Below are positions 5,507 to 13,287 of a stretch of 15,170 bases of DNA, piece by piece. Origin of the DNA: Bacteroidales bacterium (lineage in GTDB: Bacteria; Bacteroidota; Bacteroidia; Bacteroidales; UBA3824). Where the stretch lies: positions 1 to 15,170 of the forward strand of contig JAGCNK010000186.1 in the NCBI GenBank assembly GCA_017645985.1, given 5' to 3'. The position numbers and the translations under genes are program-made. How positions within the stretch are numbered: the stretch's first letter is position 1; every line of letters begins with the position of its first letter. A model generated the notes under the pieces. It worked only from the letters and a program-made list of their open reading frames with translations. It did not search any database and was not told the origin of the DNA.

Positions 5507-7177
5507 TTAGAATATCTCATACCCGTACTTCTTGCACAGATCGGTACTCATCTCTTTGAGTTTGTACTTCATAATTTTGCCGGCGGCGTTGAGAGGAAAT
5601 TCGTCTACAAAGAATACGTACTTGGGTATCTTGTAGCGGGAGATTTTGCCTGAGCAGAAATTGCGGACGTCTTCGGGCTGGATCGAGCCTTTTTCGTGAA
5701 GGATGATGAACGCTCCAACCTGCTCGCCGTATTTGGGACTCGGAACTCCTGCCACCTGAACGTCTTTGATCTGGGGCATCTGGTAGAGAAACTCCTCAAT
5801 CTCACGGGGATAGATGTTCTCGCCGCCACGGATAATCATATCTTTGATACGTCCGGTGATGCGGTAGTTGCCGTCGGGATCTTTTACGCCAAGGTCGCCT
5901 GAGTGGAGGAAACCGTTCTTGTCGATAATCTCGGCAGTGGCTTTTGGGTTTTTGTAGTAACCCTTCATAATGTTGTAGCCACGGCAGCACATCTCGCCCT
6001 GAACGCCTACGGGAACTTCCTCGTTGGTGGCGGGGTCAAGCACCTTAACCTCCACCATCGGGAAGTCGCGGCCTACGGTGGTGGCTTTCACTTCGATAGA
6101 GTCGTCGTAGAACGACTGGGTCATACCCGGAGAGGTCTCGGTTAAGCCGTACACAATGGTGATGTCCTTCATGTACATCTTCTCCATCACCTCGCGCATG
6201 GTTTCAATCGGGCAGAGCGAACCTGCCATAATGCCGGTGCGGAGGGTCTTGAGGTCAAACATCGAGAACATCGGGTGTGTGAGCATACTGATAAACATTG
6301 TGGGCACGCCGTAAAGCGCGGTTGCTCTCTCTTTCTGAACCGAGGCGAGTACCAACAGCGGGTCGAAATTCTCAATCATAATGAGAGTTGCGCCGTGGGT
6401 GATTATCGCCATCACGCCGAGAACGATACCGAAGCAGTGGAAAAGCGGAGAAGGCAGAACAAGGCGTTCCTTGTTGGTGAACAGCTGACGCTCGCCAATG
6501 CTGAAACCGTTGTTGGTGATGTTTACGTGGGTAAGCATCACACCCTTGGGAAATCCTGTGGTGCCGCTGGTATACTGCATATTGACAACATCGTAGGGCG
6601 AAACTTTCTTTTTGGCAGTTTCGAGAACGTCGTCGTCGATTTGCTGACCAAGAAGCAAAAGTTCCTGAGTGTTGTACATGCCGCGGTGTTTTTCGGGACC
6701 TATATATATAATGTGTTTCAGGTACGGAAATTTTTCGGTGTGAAGGTATCCGCGAGCCTGGTCGCGAAGCTCGGGAGCAAGTCCGTAAACGATGTCGATG
6801 TAGTTGCTGTCGCGCCAAGTGTCGATAAGGCAGAGGGCGTTGAGGTCGGCGTCTTTCATCAGGTATTCAAGCTCGTGGCTCTTGTAGCCGGTGTTTACTG
6901 TAACGGTTACCACACCGATTTTGGCGGCGGCAAACTGGAAAGTGAGCCAGTCGGGCACGTTTGATGCCCAGATGCCGAGGTGGTCGCCGTGCTTGAGACC
7001 AAGATAGAGCAGACCCTTGGCAAGGTCGTTGACACGCTCGTTGAACTGCTTGTATGTAAAACGGAGATCGCGGTCGGCATAAACCATAAACTCCTGGTCG
7101 GGCGTCTCCTTTGCCCATTTCTCAATCCAATCGCCTAACGTGAGTTCGAATAATGTTGTTTTCTCTGGTTTTCTCAT
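5507..7177 (-). CDS. Fatty-acyl-CoA ligase (AMP-binding enzyme)
   Basis: This 556-residue adenylate-forming enzyme activates a carboxylic acid with ATP and joins it to CoA. All core motifs are present: P-loop YTSGTTGFPKG (202-212), A5 YGLTETSP (343-350), A7 SGDLG (426-430), the hinge GRIKDMIIRGGENIYPREIE (442-461) and the catalytic lysine in AAGKIMK (K534). The length and the RGGENIYP hinge fit medium- to long-chain acyl-CoA synthetases of the FadD/AcsF2-like type; the exact substrate cannot be told. There is no signal peptide, so it is cytoplasmic. The ATG (7177) follows the stop of the XRE-cupin gene by 2 bp, so both genes form one operon. Such regulator-ligase pairs suggest that the cupin senses a product or substrate of the ligase (inference). 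Confidence 0.92.
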   Translation of the reverse strand: MRKPEKTTLFELTLGDWIEKWAKETPDQEFMVYADRDLRFTYKQFNERVNDLAKGLLYLGLKHGDHLGIWASNVPDWLTFQFAAAKIGVVTVTVNTGYKSHELEYLMKDADLNALCLIDTWRDSNYIDIVYGLAPELRDQARGYLHTEKFPYLKHIIYIGPEKHRGMYNTQELLLLGQQIDDDVLETAKKKVSPYDVVNMQYTSGTTGFPKGVMLTHVNITNNGFSIGERQLFTNKERLVLPSPLFHCFGIVLGVMAIITHGATLIMIENFDPLLVLASVQKERATALYGVPTMFISMLTHPMFSMFDLKTLRTGIMAGSLCPIETMREVMEKMYMKDITIVYGLTETSPGMTQSFYDDSIEVKATTVGRDFPMVEVKVLDPATNEEVPVGVQGEMCCRGYNIMKGYYKNPKATAEIIDKNGFLHSGDLGVKDPDGNYRITGRIKDMIIRGGENIYPREIEEFLYQMPQIKDVQVAGVPSPKYGEQVGAFIILHEKGSIQPEDVRNFCSGKISRYKIPKYVFFVDEFPLNAAGKIMKYKLKEMSTDLCKKYGYEIF

Positions 7178-7179
7178 GG

Positions 7180-7749
7180 CTAAATAGGTGTGTAAACAAC
7201 GGCTAAAATCTTAGCCTGCTGGTTGTTGTATCCGTGAACGCTGTGCGCCACAATGCAGTCGTAGTAAATGCTGTCGCCGGGGTTGAGCACGTAAGTGTTT
7301 TTGCCGTAGTTAACCTCAACAACGCCTTCCATACAGTAAATGAACTCCTCGCCTTCGTGCTGAGAGAGTTTGAAGTCGGGGGTAGGTGCGGGATTGATGT
7401 CTATGATGTAGGGCTCCATGTGGCGGCCCATCTTGTTGCTAGCTAGTGAGTAGAAGTTGAGATACTCGTGCGAGCCGCTGTTTTGGCTTGAAAAACTTGC
7501 GCCCTTGTCGGCCTGGTCGGCAAGTCGGTGAACCACAGGTCCGAGTTCCTTGCTGTCGTCAACAAAAGTACCGAGTCGAACGCCCAAAGCGCGGGCTATT
7601 TTGATCATCGGGCTAAGCGACGGTATCGAATTGCCGTCTTCTATTTGCTGTATCTGGTTGACTTCGAGTCCGCTACGTGCGGAAACCTCTTCGAGGCTGA
7701 TTTTTTTAAGTTCGCGCAGCCCCTTGATTTTTGCTCCTACTGTATTCAT
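7180..7749 (-). CDS. XRE-family regulator with C-terminal cupin domain
   Basis: This 189-residue protein has a helix-turn-helix at residues 6-60 (IKGLRELKKISLEEVSARSG, then IQQIEDG and PSLSPMIKIARAL) and a cupin barrel at about 120-187, with HEGEEFIYCMEGVVEV (131-146) and PGDSIYYDCIVAHSVHG (157-173). H131, E135 and H169 could hold a metal or contact a ligand. It is probably a ligand-responsive repressor or activator of its own operon with the acyl-CoA ligase. The open frame extends further upstream to 8187, but that part lies opposite the neighbouring gene; the start at ATG 7749 gives a normal XRE N-terminus and lies 52 bp downstream of a -7 box. Confidence 0.88.
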   Translation of the reverse strand: MNTVGAKIKGLRELKKISLEEVSARSGLEVNQIQQIEDGNSIPSLSPMIKIARALGVRLGTFVDDSKELGPVVHRLADQADKGASFSSQNSGSHEYLNFYSLASNKMGRHMEPYIIDINPAPTPDFKLSQHEGEEFIYCMEGVVEVNYGKNTYVLNPGDSIYYDCIVAHSVHGYNNQQAKILAVVYTPI

Positions 7750-7800
7750 TGTAGAAATGTTTATGTTATTAAAAAAAATGCTTTCGTTAAAAAAAGTGCC

Positions 7801-7808
7801 CAAAATTA
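7801..7808 (-). promoter_or_regulatory. Candidate -7 box of the regulator-ligase operon
   Basis: TAATTTTG on the minus strand fits TAnnTTTG; no clear TTTG lies 19-21 bp upstream. Transcription would start near 7794, giving a 45-nt leader. The 181-bp gap 7750-7930 holds only this box and the divergent promoter at 7881-7912. Confidence 0.5.
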
Positions 7809-7880
7809 CAAATTTGCCGTGAAAGTTAGCACACAAGGCAGTGTTTTTTTTATAAATGCTATTATTCGTTTTTGTCAAAA

Positions 7881-7912
7881 GTTGCGTTATAACAAATAAA
7901 TTGATATATTTG
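7881..7912 (+). promoter_or_regulatory. sigma-ABfr promoter of the Tim44-like gene
   Basis: GTTG (7881-7884; 3 of 4 to TTTG), 20 bp, TATATTTG (7905-7912). Predicted transcription start is near 7919, 12 nt before the ATG at 7931, which supports that start over earlier in-frame codons. Confidence 0.65.
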
Positions 7913-7930
7913 TGCAAAAGAAAAAGAGTA

Positions 7931-9139
7931 ATGAATGTCGCATTTTTATCGGATATATGCGCCGTAATGGTGCAAGGTGAGGAGAGCTTTGTAGCCCAAC
8001 ACTCCACCGCCGTGCTGTATGCGGTGGTGGCGGTGGTGATTCTTGCCGCCGTGCTTATCAAATGGCGCACCGGCAGCGACGAGGAGGCGGGACACGTGAT
8101 TGTGTCGTCGCCCACGCAACAAAACTCCGCTCTGAAACGCATATCGATAATTACCGGCATCAGCAACATCAAGGCGGAAGACCACAACTTCTCGCTCGTG
8201 GGATTTGAGGATTTTGCATCGCTGCTGTTTGTGCAGTATCATGAATCACTTGGGTTGAAGACAGTTAAGGCGGTGCAGCCGTTTTTCAACTACGAACTCA
8301 GCAACAACAGCAACTTTGTGTTCAGCCACGTGGTGATAGAGTCGGTTTCTCTTTACGACATCCGCACCGAAAAAGACACTATATATATAGTGTTGGAATT
8401 TGCAGCCAACTATCTGTCAAAAGTCCGTCCCGCCACCGACATCACCACTCACCGCGAAAAATGCATTGAGCGATGGCTCTTCAGCCGCAACAGAAAATAC
8501 ACATCGCCGCAGCAGCCCGAACCGCTCGGCTCGCTGAGCGGATTTTGTAACGACTGGAAGGTGGCTTCGGTTAACCTTGTGTCGTCGGTAAGGCTCGACG
8601 AAAAGCCCAAGCCGTTTTTCGACACTCTGCCTCCCGTGCCTGCCACCGACCCCGCTCCTGCCAAGGTAAAAGACCTGCAGACAATGTTTTGCAACTATCA
8701 CAGGGGCGAATATTCCGGATTTTCCGACTTCTGCAAAGTTACCGCCGCGCCGTGCTTTCTCTCGCTGTGGCGCAATTTTGACAAATGCGGATGGCAGAAA
8801 CCGTTTAAATGCGTGCTGTCTGCCAACGTTGCCAACATGCTGAAATACCATCACAACCGTCTCCACGACCTCGGACTCACTCCCAAAATCACCGACATGA
8901 ACATCACCGAGGCAAAAGTGATGGACTATATCGCCGACAACTTTTTTGAGAGCATCACCGTGGAAATAGAGTTTTCGTGCTTAGACTACGTTGCCGACCA
9001 GAAAGGCAAAGTGCAGGCAGGCAGCAATACCATCAGCAAGAACGTCACCGCACAGGTAACATTCGCCACGCCGCACCGTCAGGCCTTCGACCGCAAAAGC
9101 GAGTTCATCGTATACTCATTGCTCACAATCCATAAGTAA
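7931..9139 (+). CDS. Membrane-anchored protein with two Tim44-like halves (function unknown)
   Basis: This 402-residue protein has one membrane segment (about 26-44, TAVLYAVVAVVILAAVLIKW) and a large soluble part. The first soluble half (about 88-190) shows the pattern of Tim44-like/NTF2-type domains: a helix FEDFASLLFVQYHE, a strand pair (VVIESVSLYD; IYIVLEFAANY) and a closing HREKCIERWLFSRN. The second half (about 250-400) repeats this order: DLQTMFCNYHRGEY, ITDMNITEAKV, ITVEIEFSCLDY and FDRKSEFIVYSLL. The two halves are joined by a Pro-rich linker (about 226-246). In bacteria such domains occur in membrane proteins that bind other proteins or lipids, but no role is established for this arrangement. 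Family assignment is by pattern only and moderately uncertain. The gene stands alone with its own promoter. Confidence 0.6.
   Translation: MNVAFLSDICAVMVQGEESFVAQHSTAVLYAVVAVVILAAVLIKWRTGSDEEAGHVIVSSPTQQNSALKRISIITGISNIKAEDHNFSLVGFEDFASLLFVQYHESLGLKTVKAVQPFFNYELSNNSNFVFSHVVIESVSLYDIRTEKDTIYIVLEFAANYLSKVRPATDITTHREKCIERWLFSRNRKYTSPQQPEPLGSLSGFCNDWKVASVNLVSSVRLDEKPKPFFDTLPPVPATDPAPAKVKDLQTMFCNYHRGEYSGFSDFCKVTAAPCFLSLWRNFDKCGWQKPFKCVLSANVANMLKYHHNRLHDLGLTPKITDMNITEAKVMDYIADNFFESITVEIEFSCLDYVADQKGKVQAGSNTISKNVTAQVTFATPHRQAFDRKSEFIVYSLLTIHK
8376..8393. repeat. 18-bp perfect palindrome
   Basis: ACACTATATATATAGTGT is its own reverse complement and lies inside the Tim44-like gene, where it encodes part of DTIYIVL. 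It is AT-rich at its centre. It could be chance, a cruciform-prone site or a protein-binding site. Confidence 0.5.
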
Positions 9140-9142
9140 AAT

Positions 9143-9218
9143 ATGAATTACGAATTACGAATTATGAATTATGAATTCCAATTATGCATTATGAATTATG
9201 CATTATGCATTAAGAATT
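9143..9218. repeat. Heptamer repeat array (ATGAATT/ATGCATT)
   Basis: Eleven contiguous units, ten of 7 bp and one of 6 bp: ATGAATT, ACGAATT twice, ATGAATT twice, CCAATT, ATGCATT, ATGAATT, ATGCATT twice, AAGAATT. It fills the whole gap between two convergent genes and forms the last two codons and the stop of lpxB. No terminator hairpin with a T-tract is visible here, so the array is the only structure available between the two 3' ends. Confidence 0.9.
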
Positions 9219-10337
9219 GCCCCTGACATCCTCCACACTCACCTTCGCAGTTTGAGCCGAGGCGCTGCCGTCGCCGAGAATGGTATTGATTTCCTCATAA
9301 TCCTGCAACATGCGGGTGCGGTAATCATTGTCGGTGAGAATGTGCGATAGCTCGTTGATGATGCGGTTGGCAAGGTCGGTCTGAATAAGCTCCTTGACAC
9401 ATTCGCGGTTGAGGATAATATTCACAAGCGAGATAAAGTTGATTTTAACCAGCATACGTCCAACAAGATACGACGCATATTGCAGCTTGTAAACCACCAC
9501 CTGCGGAGTGCGCAGAAAAGCCGCCTCGAGAGTAGCCGTTCCGCTTGTAACCACCGCAGCCACAGCGTTTTTCACCACTGAGTAGGTCTGGTCGAACACC
9601 ACTTTCACATTGTCGTATCCGCGTATAAACTCATTGTAAAAATCGTGGTCGATGCCTGGTGCGCCGGCAACAACAAACTGATAATCAGGAAACTTAGTAG
9701 TAACCGTCATCATTTCGGGAAGAAGTTTCTTTATCTCGTTTCTGCGGCTGCCTGCCACGAGGGCTATTATCGGCTTGTCGTTCAGACTGTTGCGCTGGCG
9801 GAACTCGTCGGCGGAAATAATATCCTTTTCACGAGCCTTCATAGCGTCCACAAGCGGATTGCCAACGTATTCCACCTTATAATCAAACTGCTTGTAAAAG
9901 TCCACCTCAAAGGGGAATATCACAAACATCTTATCAATCAGTTTCTTAACAGTGTACGCACGTTTCTTTTTCCACGCCCAGATTTTGGGAGAGATATAGT
10001 AATAAACCTTCAAGCCAAGGGTTTTGGCAAACTTGGCCATACGGAGATTGAATCCAGGATAGTCTACAAGAATAAGAAGGTCGGGCATATACTCTTTGAG
10101 AGCCTCCTGACAAAGTTTCATATTGCGTTTCACCTTGCAGAGATTAGCCACCACTTCAAAAATGCCCATAAACGCCATCTCTCTGTAATGGAGCAACATA
10201 GTGCCGCCCTGGGCAGCCATCAGGTCGCCGCCGAAAAAGCGGAATTCAGCATCCGGGTCTTCTTTTTTTATCTGAGCCATAAGGTTCGAGGCGTGCAAAT
10301 CGCCCGAAGCCTCGCCCGCTATAAGGAAATACTTCAT
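9210..10337 (-). CDS. lpxB: Lipid-A-disaccharide synthase
   Basis: LpxB (GT19) joins UDP-2,3-diacylglucosamine and lipid X to form the lipid A disaccharide on the cytoplasmic face of the inner membrane. The 375 residues match the family length and carry its marks: GEASGDLHASNL (8-19), FFGGDLMAAQG (34-44), MAFMGIFEVV (54-63), VDYPGFNLRMAKFAK (91-105), YYISPKIWAWKKKRAYTVKK (113-132), VGNPLVDAM (158-166), VAGSRRNEI (194-202) and SGTATLEAAF (265-274). The start is ATG 10337, 17 nt after the predicted transcription start. The surE gene that often precedes lpxB in Bacteroidetes is absent here. The final codons (Asn-Ser-stop) fall within the heptamer array, so the native C-terminus may have been altered by it. 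Confidence 0.95.
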   Translation of the reverse strand: MKYFLIAGEASGDLHASNLMAQIKKEDPDAEFRFFGGDLMAAQGGTMLLHYREMAFMGIFEVVANLCKVKRNMKLCQEALKEYMPDLLILVDYPGFNLRMAKFAKTLGLKVYYYISPKIWAWKKKRAYTVKKLIDKMFVIFPFEVDFYKQFDYKVEYVGNPLVDAMKAREKDIISADEFRQRNSLNDKPIIALVAGSRRNEIKKLLPEMMTVTTKFPDYQFVVAGAPGIDHDFYNEFIRGYDNVKVVFDQTYSVVKNAVAAVVTSGTATLEAAFLRTPQVVVYKLQYASYLVGRMLVKINFISLVNIILNRECVKELIQTDLANRIINELSHILTDNDYRTRMLQDYEEINTILGDGSASAQTAKVSVEDVRGNS

Positions 10338-10360
10338 CTTTTTCGCAATTTATTTCGGTG

Positions 10361-10392
10361 TAAAAGTAGTGCATCGGCAAGATTTTTCCAAA
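10361..10392 (-). promoter_or_regulatory. sigma-ABfr promoter of lpxB
   Basis: On the minus strand TTTG (10392-10389), 20 bp, TACTTTTA (10368-10361; 7 of 8 conserved form, last base A for G). Transcription should begin near 10354. Confidence 0.65.
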
Positions 10393-10462
10393 ATAATTCC
10401 CTCTAAAAACAAACTGAGTAAAAAAATTCCGTTTTGTATAACCGACAAAATGTGGCATTTTA

Positions 10463-10470
10463 TACTTTTG
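10463..10470 (+). promoter_or_regulatory. Candidate -7 box for the outer-membrane barrel gene
   Basis: TACTTTTG fits TAnnTTTG. The nearest upstream TTTG (10433-10436) is 26 bp away, too far for the usual spacing. Transcription near 10477 would give an AT-rich leader of about 84 nt before the ATG at 10561. Confidence 0.5.
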
Positions 10471-10560
10471 TAGGGTAAAAAAGGAGAATAATATCAAAAT
10501 TGGTATTTTTATTGATACACTAAAGCTAAGTCTAATTCAAATTAATTAAATTACAAAACT

Positions 10561-11226
10561 ATGAAAATCAAGTTGTTATTCACCGCTTTACTTACAGCGG
10601 TATCAGTTTCGCTTTTTGCGCAAGACGACTCTCAAGTACGCACAATCTTCACCCGCGGCGAAGCCAAATGGGGCGGCGAGTTCTCTTTCTACGGCTCGGG
10701 CGCATCGTTCGACGACAGATTTTTCGGAGGCGGCGGTTTCGAGTGCGGCGCTATCCGCAACCAGTCTTTGGAGCTGGGTCTCTTTATCAAAGGATTCGGC
10801 TCTGAACCTTTCACCGACTACAAAATCACTCCCGACGAAAAGTTTTTCTTCGGCGGCGGATACGGCGGACTTCTCATCAAGCCCATCATCATGTCAAACG
10901 CTCCCGTACACTTCGCAATTCCTATCCGTGTAGGCGGAGGCGCTATCGGCTACTACTCGTCGGAATATATCTGGGACGACGACTGCCATCACCACCACAA
11001 CAACCGCTTCGACGACTACGAGGACGAAACAGGCGTGTTTATTTTCGAACCCGGTGTTAACCTCGAATTCAATATGCTTCGTCATTTCAGAATGTGGATC
11101 GGCGCATCGTACCGTATGGTAGGTTCGCTCAATCTCGACTACCGCTACAACGGAGGTCAGATAATCGACAAGAGCGGTCTCGACGGTATGACCTACCAAG
11201 TAGGTTTCAGTTTCGGAATTTTCTAA
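10561..11226 (+). CDS. Small outer-membrane beta-barrel protein with His/Asp-rich loop
   Basis: This 221-residue protein starts with a clear signal peptide (MKIKLLFTALLTAVSVSLFA, cut before Q21). The mature part alternates polar and hydrophobic or aromatic residues as in a small barrel (for example FSFYGSGASF, FFFGGGYGGLLIKP, VNLEFNMLRHFRMWIGAS) and ends in FSFGIF, with the terminal Phe used as an outer-membrane insertion signal. Between strands, residues 139-156 are packed with Asp, Glu and four consecutive His plus one Cys, a likely surface or periplasmic loop able to bind metal ions. I do not recognise a named family. The gene is single, with a terminator directly after it. Confidence 0.75.
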   Translation: MKIKLLFTALLTAVSVSLFAQDDSQVRTIFTRGEAKWGGEFSFYGSGASFDDRFFGGGGFECGAIRNQSLELGLFIKGFGSEPFTDYKITPDEKFFFGGGYGGLLIKPIIMSNAPVHFAIPIRVGGGAIGYYSSEYIWDDDCHHHHNNRFDDYEDETGVFIFEPGVNLEFNMLRHFRMWIGASYRMVGSLNLDYRYNGGQIIDKSGLDGMTYQVGFSFGIF

Positions 11227-11250
11227 ATCAATAAATTTGCTCTAATATAT

Positions 11251-11280
11251 AAAGGTGTCGAAAAAAATCCGGCACCTTTT
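11251..11280 (+). terminator. Intrinsic terminator after the barrel gene
   Basis: A 10-bp stem (AAAGGTGTCG with CGGCACCTTT, one G-U pair), a 9-nt A-rich loop and a long T-tract follow 24 bp after the stop codon. Confidence 0.88.
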
Positions 11281-11291
11281 TTTTGTTTTTG

Positions 11292-11323
11292 TTTCGGTGT
11301 AATGCGCAAAATGTTTATTTTTA
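11292..11323 (+). promoter_or_regulatory. Candidate sigma-ABfr promoter of the M16-like gene
   Basis: TTTC (11292-11295), 20 bp, TATTTTTA (11316-11323); each box has one mismatch. Transcription near 11330 would give a 16-nt leader to the ATG at 11346. Confidence 0.5.
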
Positions 11324-11345
11324 CACTCTGATTAATAACAACAAT

Positions 11346-13283
11346 ATGAAGCATTATCTCTATACAATACTACTATTGCTATGCGCAGCCACGCTACACG
11401 CGCAAAACCGTGAGACCATACTCTCCAACATCGAGGGCAACAGTGTGATAACATTGCCGAACGGAATGAGGATTCAGTTGGTAAAGACATCTGAATTTCA
11501 GCATTATACATACCGCCTCACTGCCGACGTAAGCCTGGTGGGCGAAGGACAGTTTACAGGCATCAAAGGCGTAGTGGCCGACCTCACCGGTAGCGAACTT
11601 CAGCCCAACGACCTGATAGTAAAGAAGATGGTGAGCCACAACAACGCTCTCGACTCTATTTTTGAATTTATGTCGGATATGGTGTTCGGAGGCAAGCAGA
11701 ACGACTTTCACGAATACAAGCAGTCGAAACTGCAAATGATGGAAGGCAATATGGAATACCGCATCCAGTCGATGGCAGCCCAAGCCGCCGGCGAAAAGGT
11801 TATAAGCAAAGAGACCCTTCAGGCGTTGGACGGCAAAACCGTGGAATCGTTTATCAAACAATGCTTTACGCCCGACAAATGTATTCTCACCGTGGTAGCC
11901 GACGTAGACCCCGCCACAGTGCAGGAGTCTGCCAAGAAATATTTTTCAAAAGCTGTGAAAACCGCGCCAAAATCTGCACCCGACGCACGCCGTGCCGAAA
12001 GCTGCGACATCATTTATTCTGTACAAGTACTTAACTCGCCCGACGCCGTGGTGGCATATCACAGCAGTTTCCCGGTTCTCAAAACCGCCAAGAACTACGC
12101 CGTTGCCAATCTGGCATTCCAGGTGATGTTTGGCAAACGTCAAAAAGACGCTCAACGCCGTGCCTCGATGAAAGGCGAATCTTACGACTATTTCACAAGG
12201 GAATCAGCCGATGGTTTCGACATTTTTCAAGACGAGTTTTATGCGCCGCTCAACCCCGGGTTCAATTTCGACACAGCCTCGGTGCACGCCAAAGAGCAGG
12301 TGCTTGCCGAGTTTGACAAAATGATACTCCGACCCGAATACGCTGCCGAGATAGCCTCGCACATACTGCTTTTCAAACTGCCCAAAAACTTTTTTTCTAA
12401 CTACAGGCACACTGTGAACGCGGTATCGCACAACGAGCTGTTCGACTTTTTTAACACCACAATCAAAAGCGGACGGTGCGTGATGGTGGTGGCTGGCGAC
12501 CGTAAAAAAATGCACTGCAAGCTGTACAACGCGGCACGCACACGTGAGGTGGACTATGTGAACTACGATTTTGAAGTATCGCGAAAGATACCCAAAGGTT
12601 TCGGCGAACAGAACATCATCGACAACTACCTGACCAAGACAGGACTTGACAATCCGCCCAAAAACCTGATGGAAGACTTCATTTCCACATACACATTTGC
12701 CTCTGCCGGCACATACGAATGCCGAGGAAGAATAATGCGCAAATATCCCGACATGTTTAAGATGGACAGCTATGTGATACACGCCCCCGACACGCTGGTG
12801 ATTCATTACGCAGAGATGTTCGACGGAGAGGTGGGCGTTGACAGCACAGCCCTCTGGGGCAACGTTCACGGCGACTCTGTGAGAAATATGCAACTGCGTC
12901 AGAAGGCTGCATTCCCCATCGAGGCTAACTACGGACGGCTAAACATCTACGCCGGATACGTGTGCGACTACGAGCTCGACAGCGCAGGATACTACCTTTT
13001 GGAAGTCAGAGACCCGTTCGGAGGTCACTACCGCGACTATTTCTCCATCAACGAGGGCATCAAGGAGCGCTCCGAAGTGTTCGACAGATACGGAAACCTC
13101 TCCACCGAGATTTTTTACCAGTATTCAAACCAAAGCGGCTACACTGTGCCGACGGTGATTACCGAAAAATCGCTCGGATTAGTAATCGAGACCAAGATTT
13201 TTGAATTCAACCCCGAAGTAGCGTTTACGAGAGACGCCTTCCAGCCCTACAAAGAGCCCGACATCAAGAAAAAGAAACGCTAA
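11346..13283 (+). CDS. Secreted M16 peptidase-like protein without zinc motif
   Basis: This 645-residue protein has a signal peptide (MKHYLYTILLLLCAATLHAQ; start chosen because the open frame upstream covers the promoter and adds no signal-like sequence). Residues about 35-205 resemble a first M16 half: ITLPNGMRIQLV, then a region around GIKGVVADLTGSE, and FTPDKCILTVVADVD at its end. Residues about 220-440 resemble a second half (SPDAVVAYHSSFPVLKTAKN; SGRCVMVVAGD). The zinc-binding HxxEH motif expected near residues 74-80 is absent, as in the inactive subunit of two-gene M16 pairs. No active partner is nearby. The C-terminal 200 residues are a separate soluble part rich in strands, seen in some Bacteroidetes M16 proteins. 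Probably periplasmic; substrate or partner unknown. Its stop lies 4 bp from the convergent esterase stop. Confidence 0.65.
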   Translation: MKHYLYTILLLLCAATLHAQNRETILSNIEGNSVITLPNGMRIQLVKTSEFQHYTYRLTADVSLVGEGQFTGIKGVVADLTGSELQPNDLIVKKMVSHNNALDSIFEFMSDMVFGGKQNDFHEYKQSKLQMMEGNMEYRIQSMAAQAAGEKVISKETLQALDGKTVESFIKQCFTPDKCILTVVADVDPATVQESAKKYFSKAVKTAPKSAPDARRAESCDIIYSVQVLNSPDAVVAYHSSFPVLKTAKNYAVANLAFQVMFGKRQKDAQRRASMKGESYDYFTRESADGFDIFQDEFYAPLNPGFNFDTASVHAKEQVLAEFDKMILRPEYAAEIASHILLFKLPKNFFSNYRHTVNAVSHNELFDFFNTTIKSGRCVMVVAGDRKKMHCKLYNAARTREVDYVNYDFEVSRKIPKGFGEQNIIDNYLTKTGLDNPPKNLMEDFISTYTFASAGTYECRGRIMRKYPDMFKMDSYVIHAPDTLVIHYAEMFDGEVGVDSTALWGNVHGDSVRNMQLRQKAAFPIEANYGRLNIYAGYVCDYELDSAGYYLLEVRDPFGGHYRDYFSINEGIKERSEVFDRYGNLSTEIFYQYSNQSGYTVPTVITEKSLGLVIETKIFEFNPEVAFTRDAFQPYKEPDIKKKKR

Positions 13284-13287
13284 GAGG

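Noticed and set aside
6275..6964. Long open frame on the plus strand inside the acyl-CoA ligase gene
   Set aside because: Antisense shadow of a gene with all family motifs; no recognisable protein features.
7750..8187. N-terminal extension of the XRE-cupin regulator
   Set aside because: It lies opposite the Tim44-like gene, crosses the intergenic promoters and shows no domain; the helix-turn-helix begins normally at the ATG 7749.
9143..9218. Possible CRISPR array
   Set aside because: Units are contiguous 6-7-mers with no spacers and no cas genes nearby.
12204..12893. Long minus-strand open frame opposite the M16-like gene
   Set aside because: Composition (His/Val/Cys-rich) is typical of an antisense shadow and the plus-strand gene is well supported.
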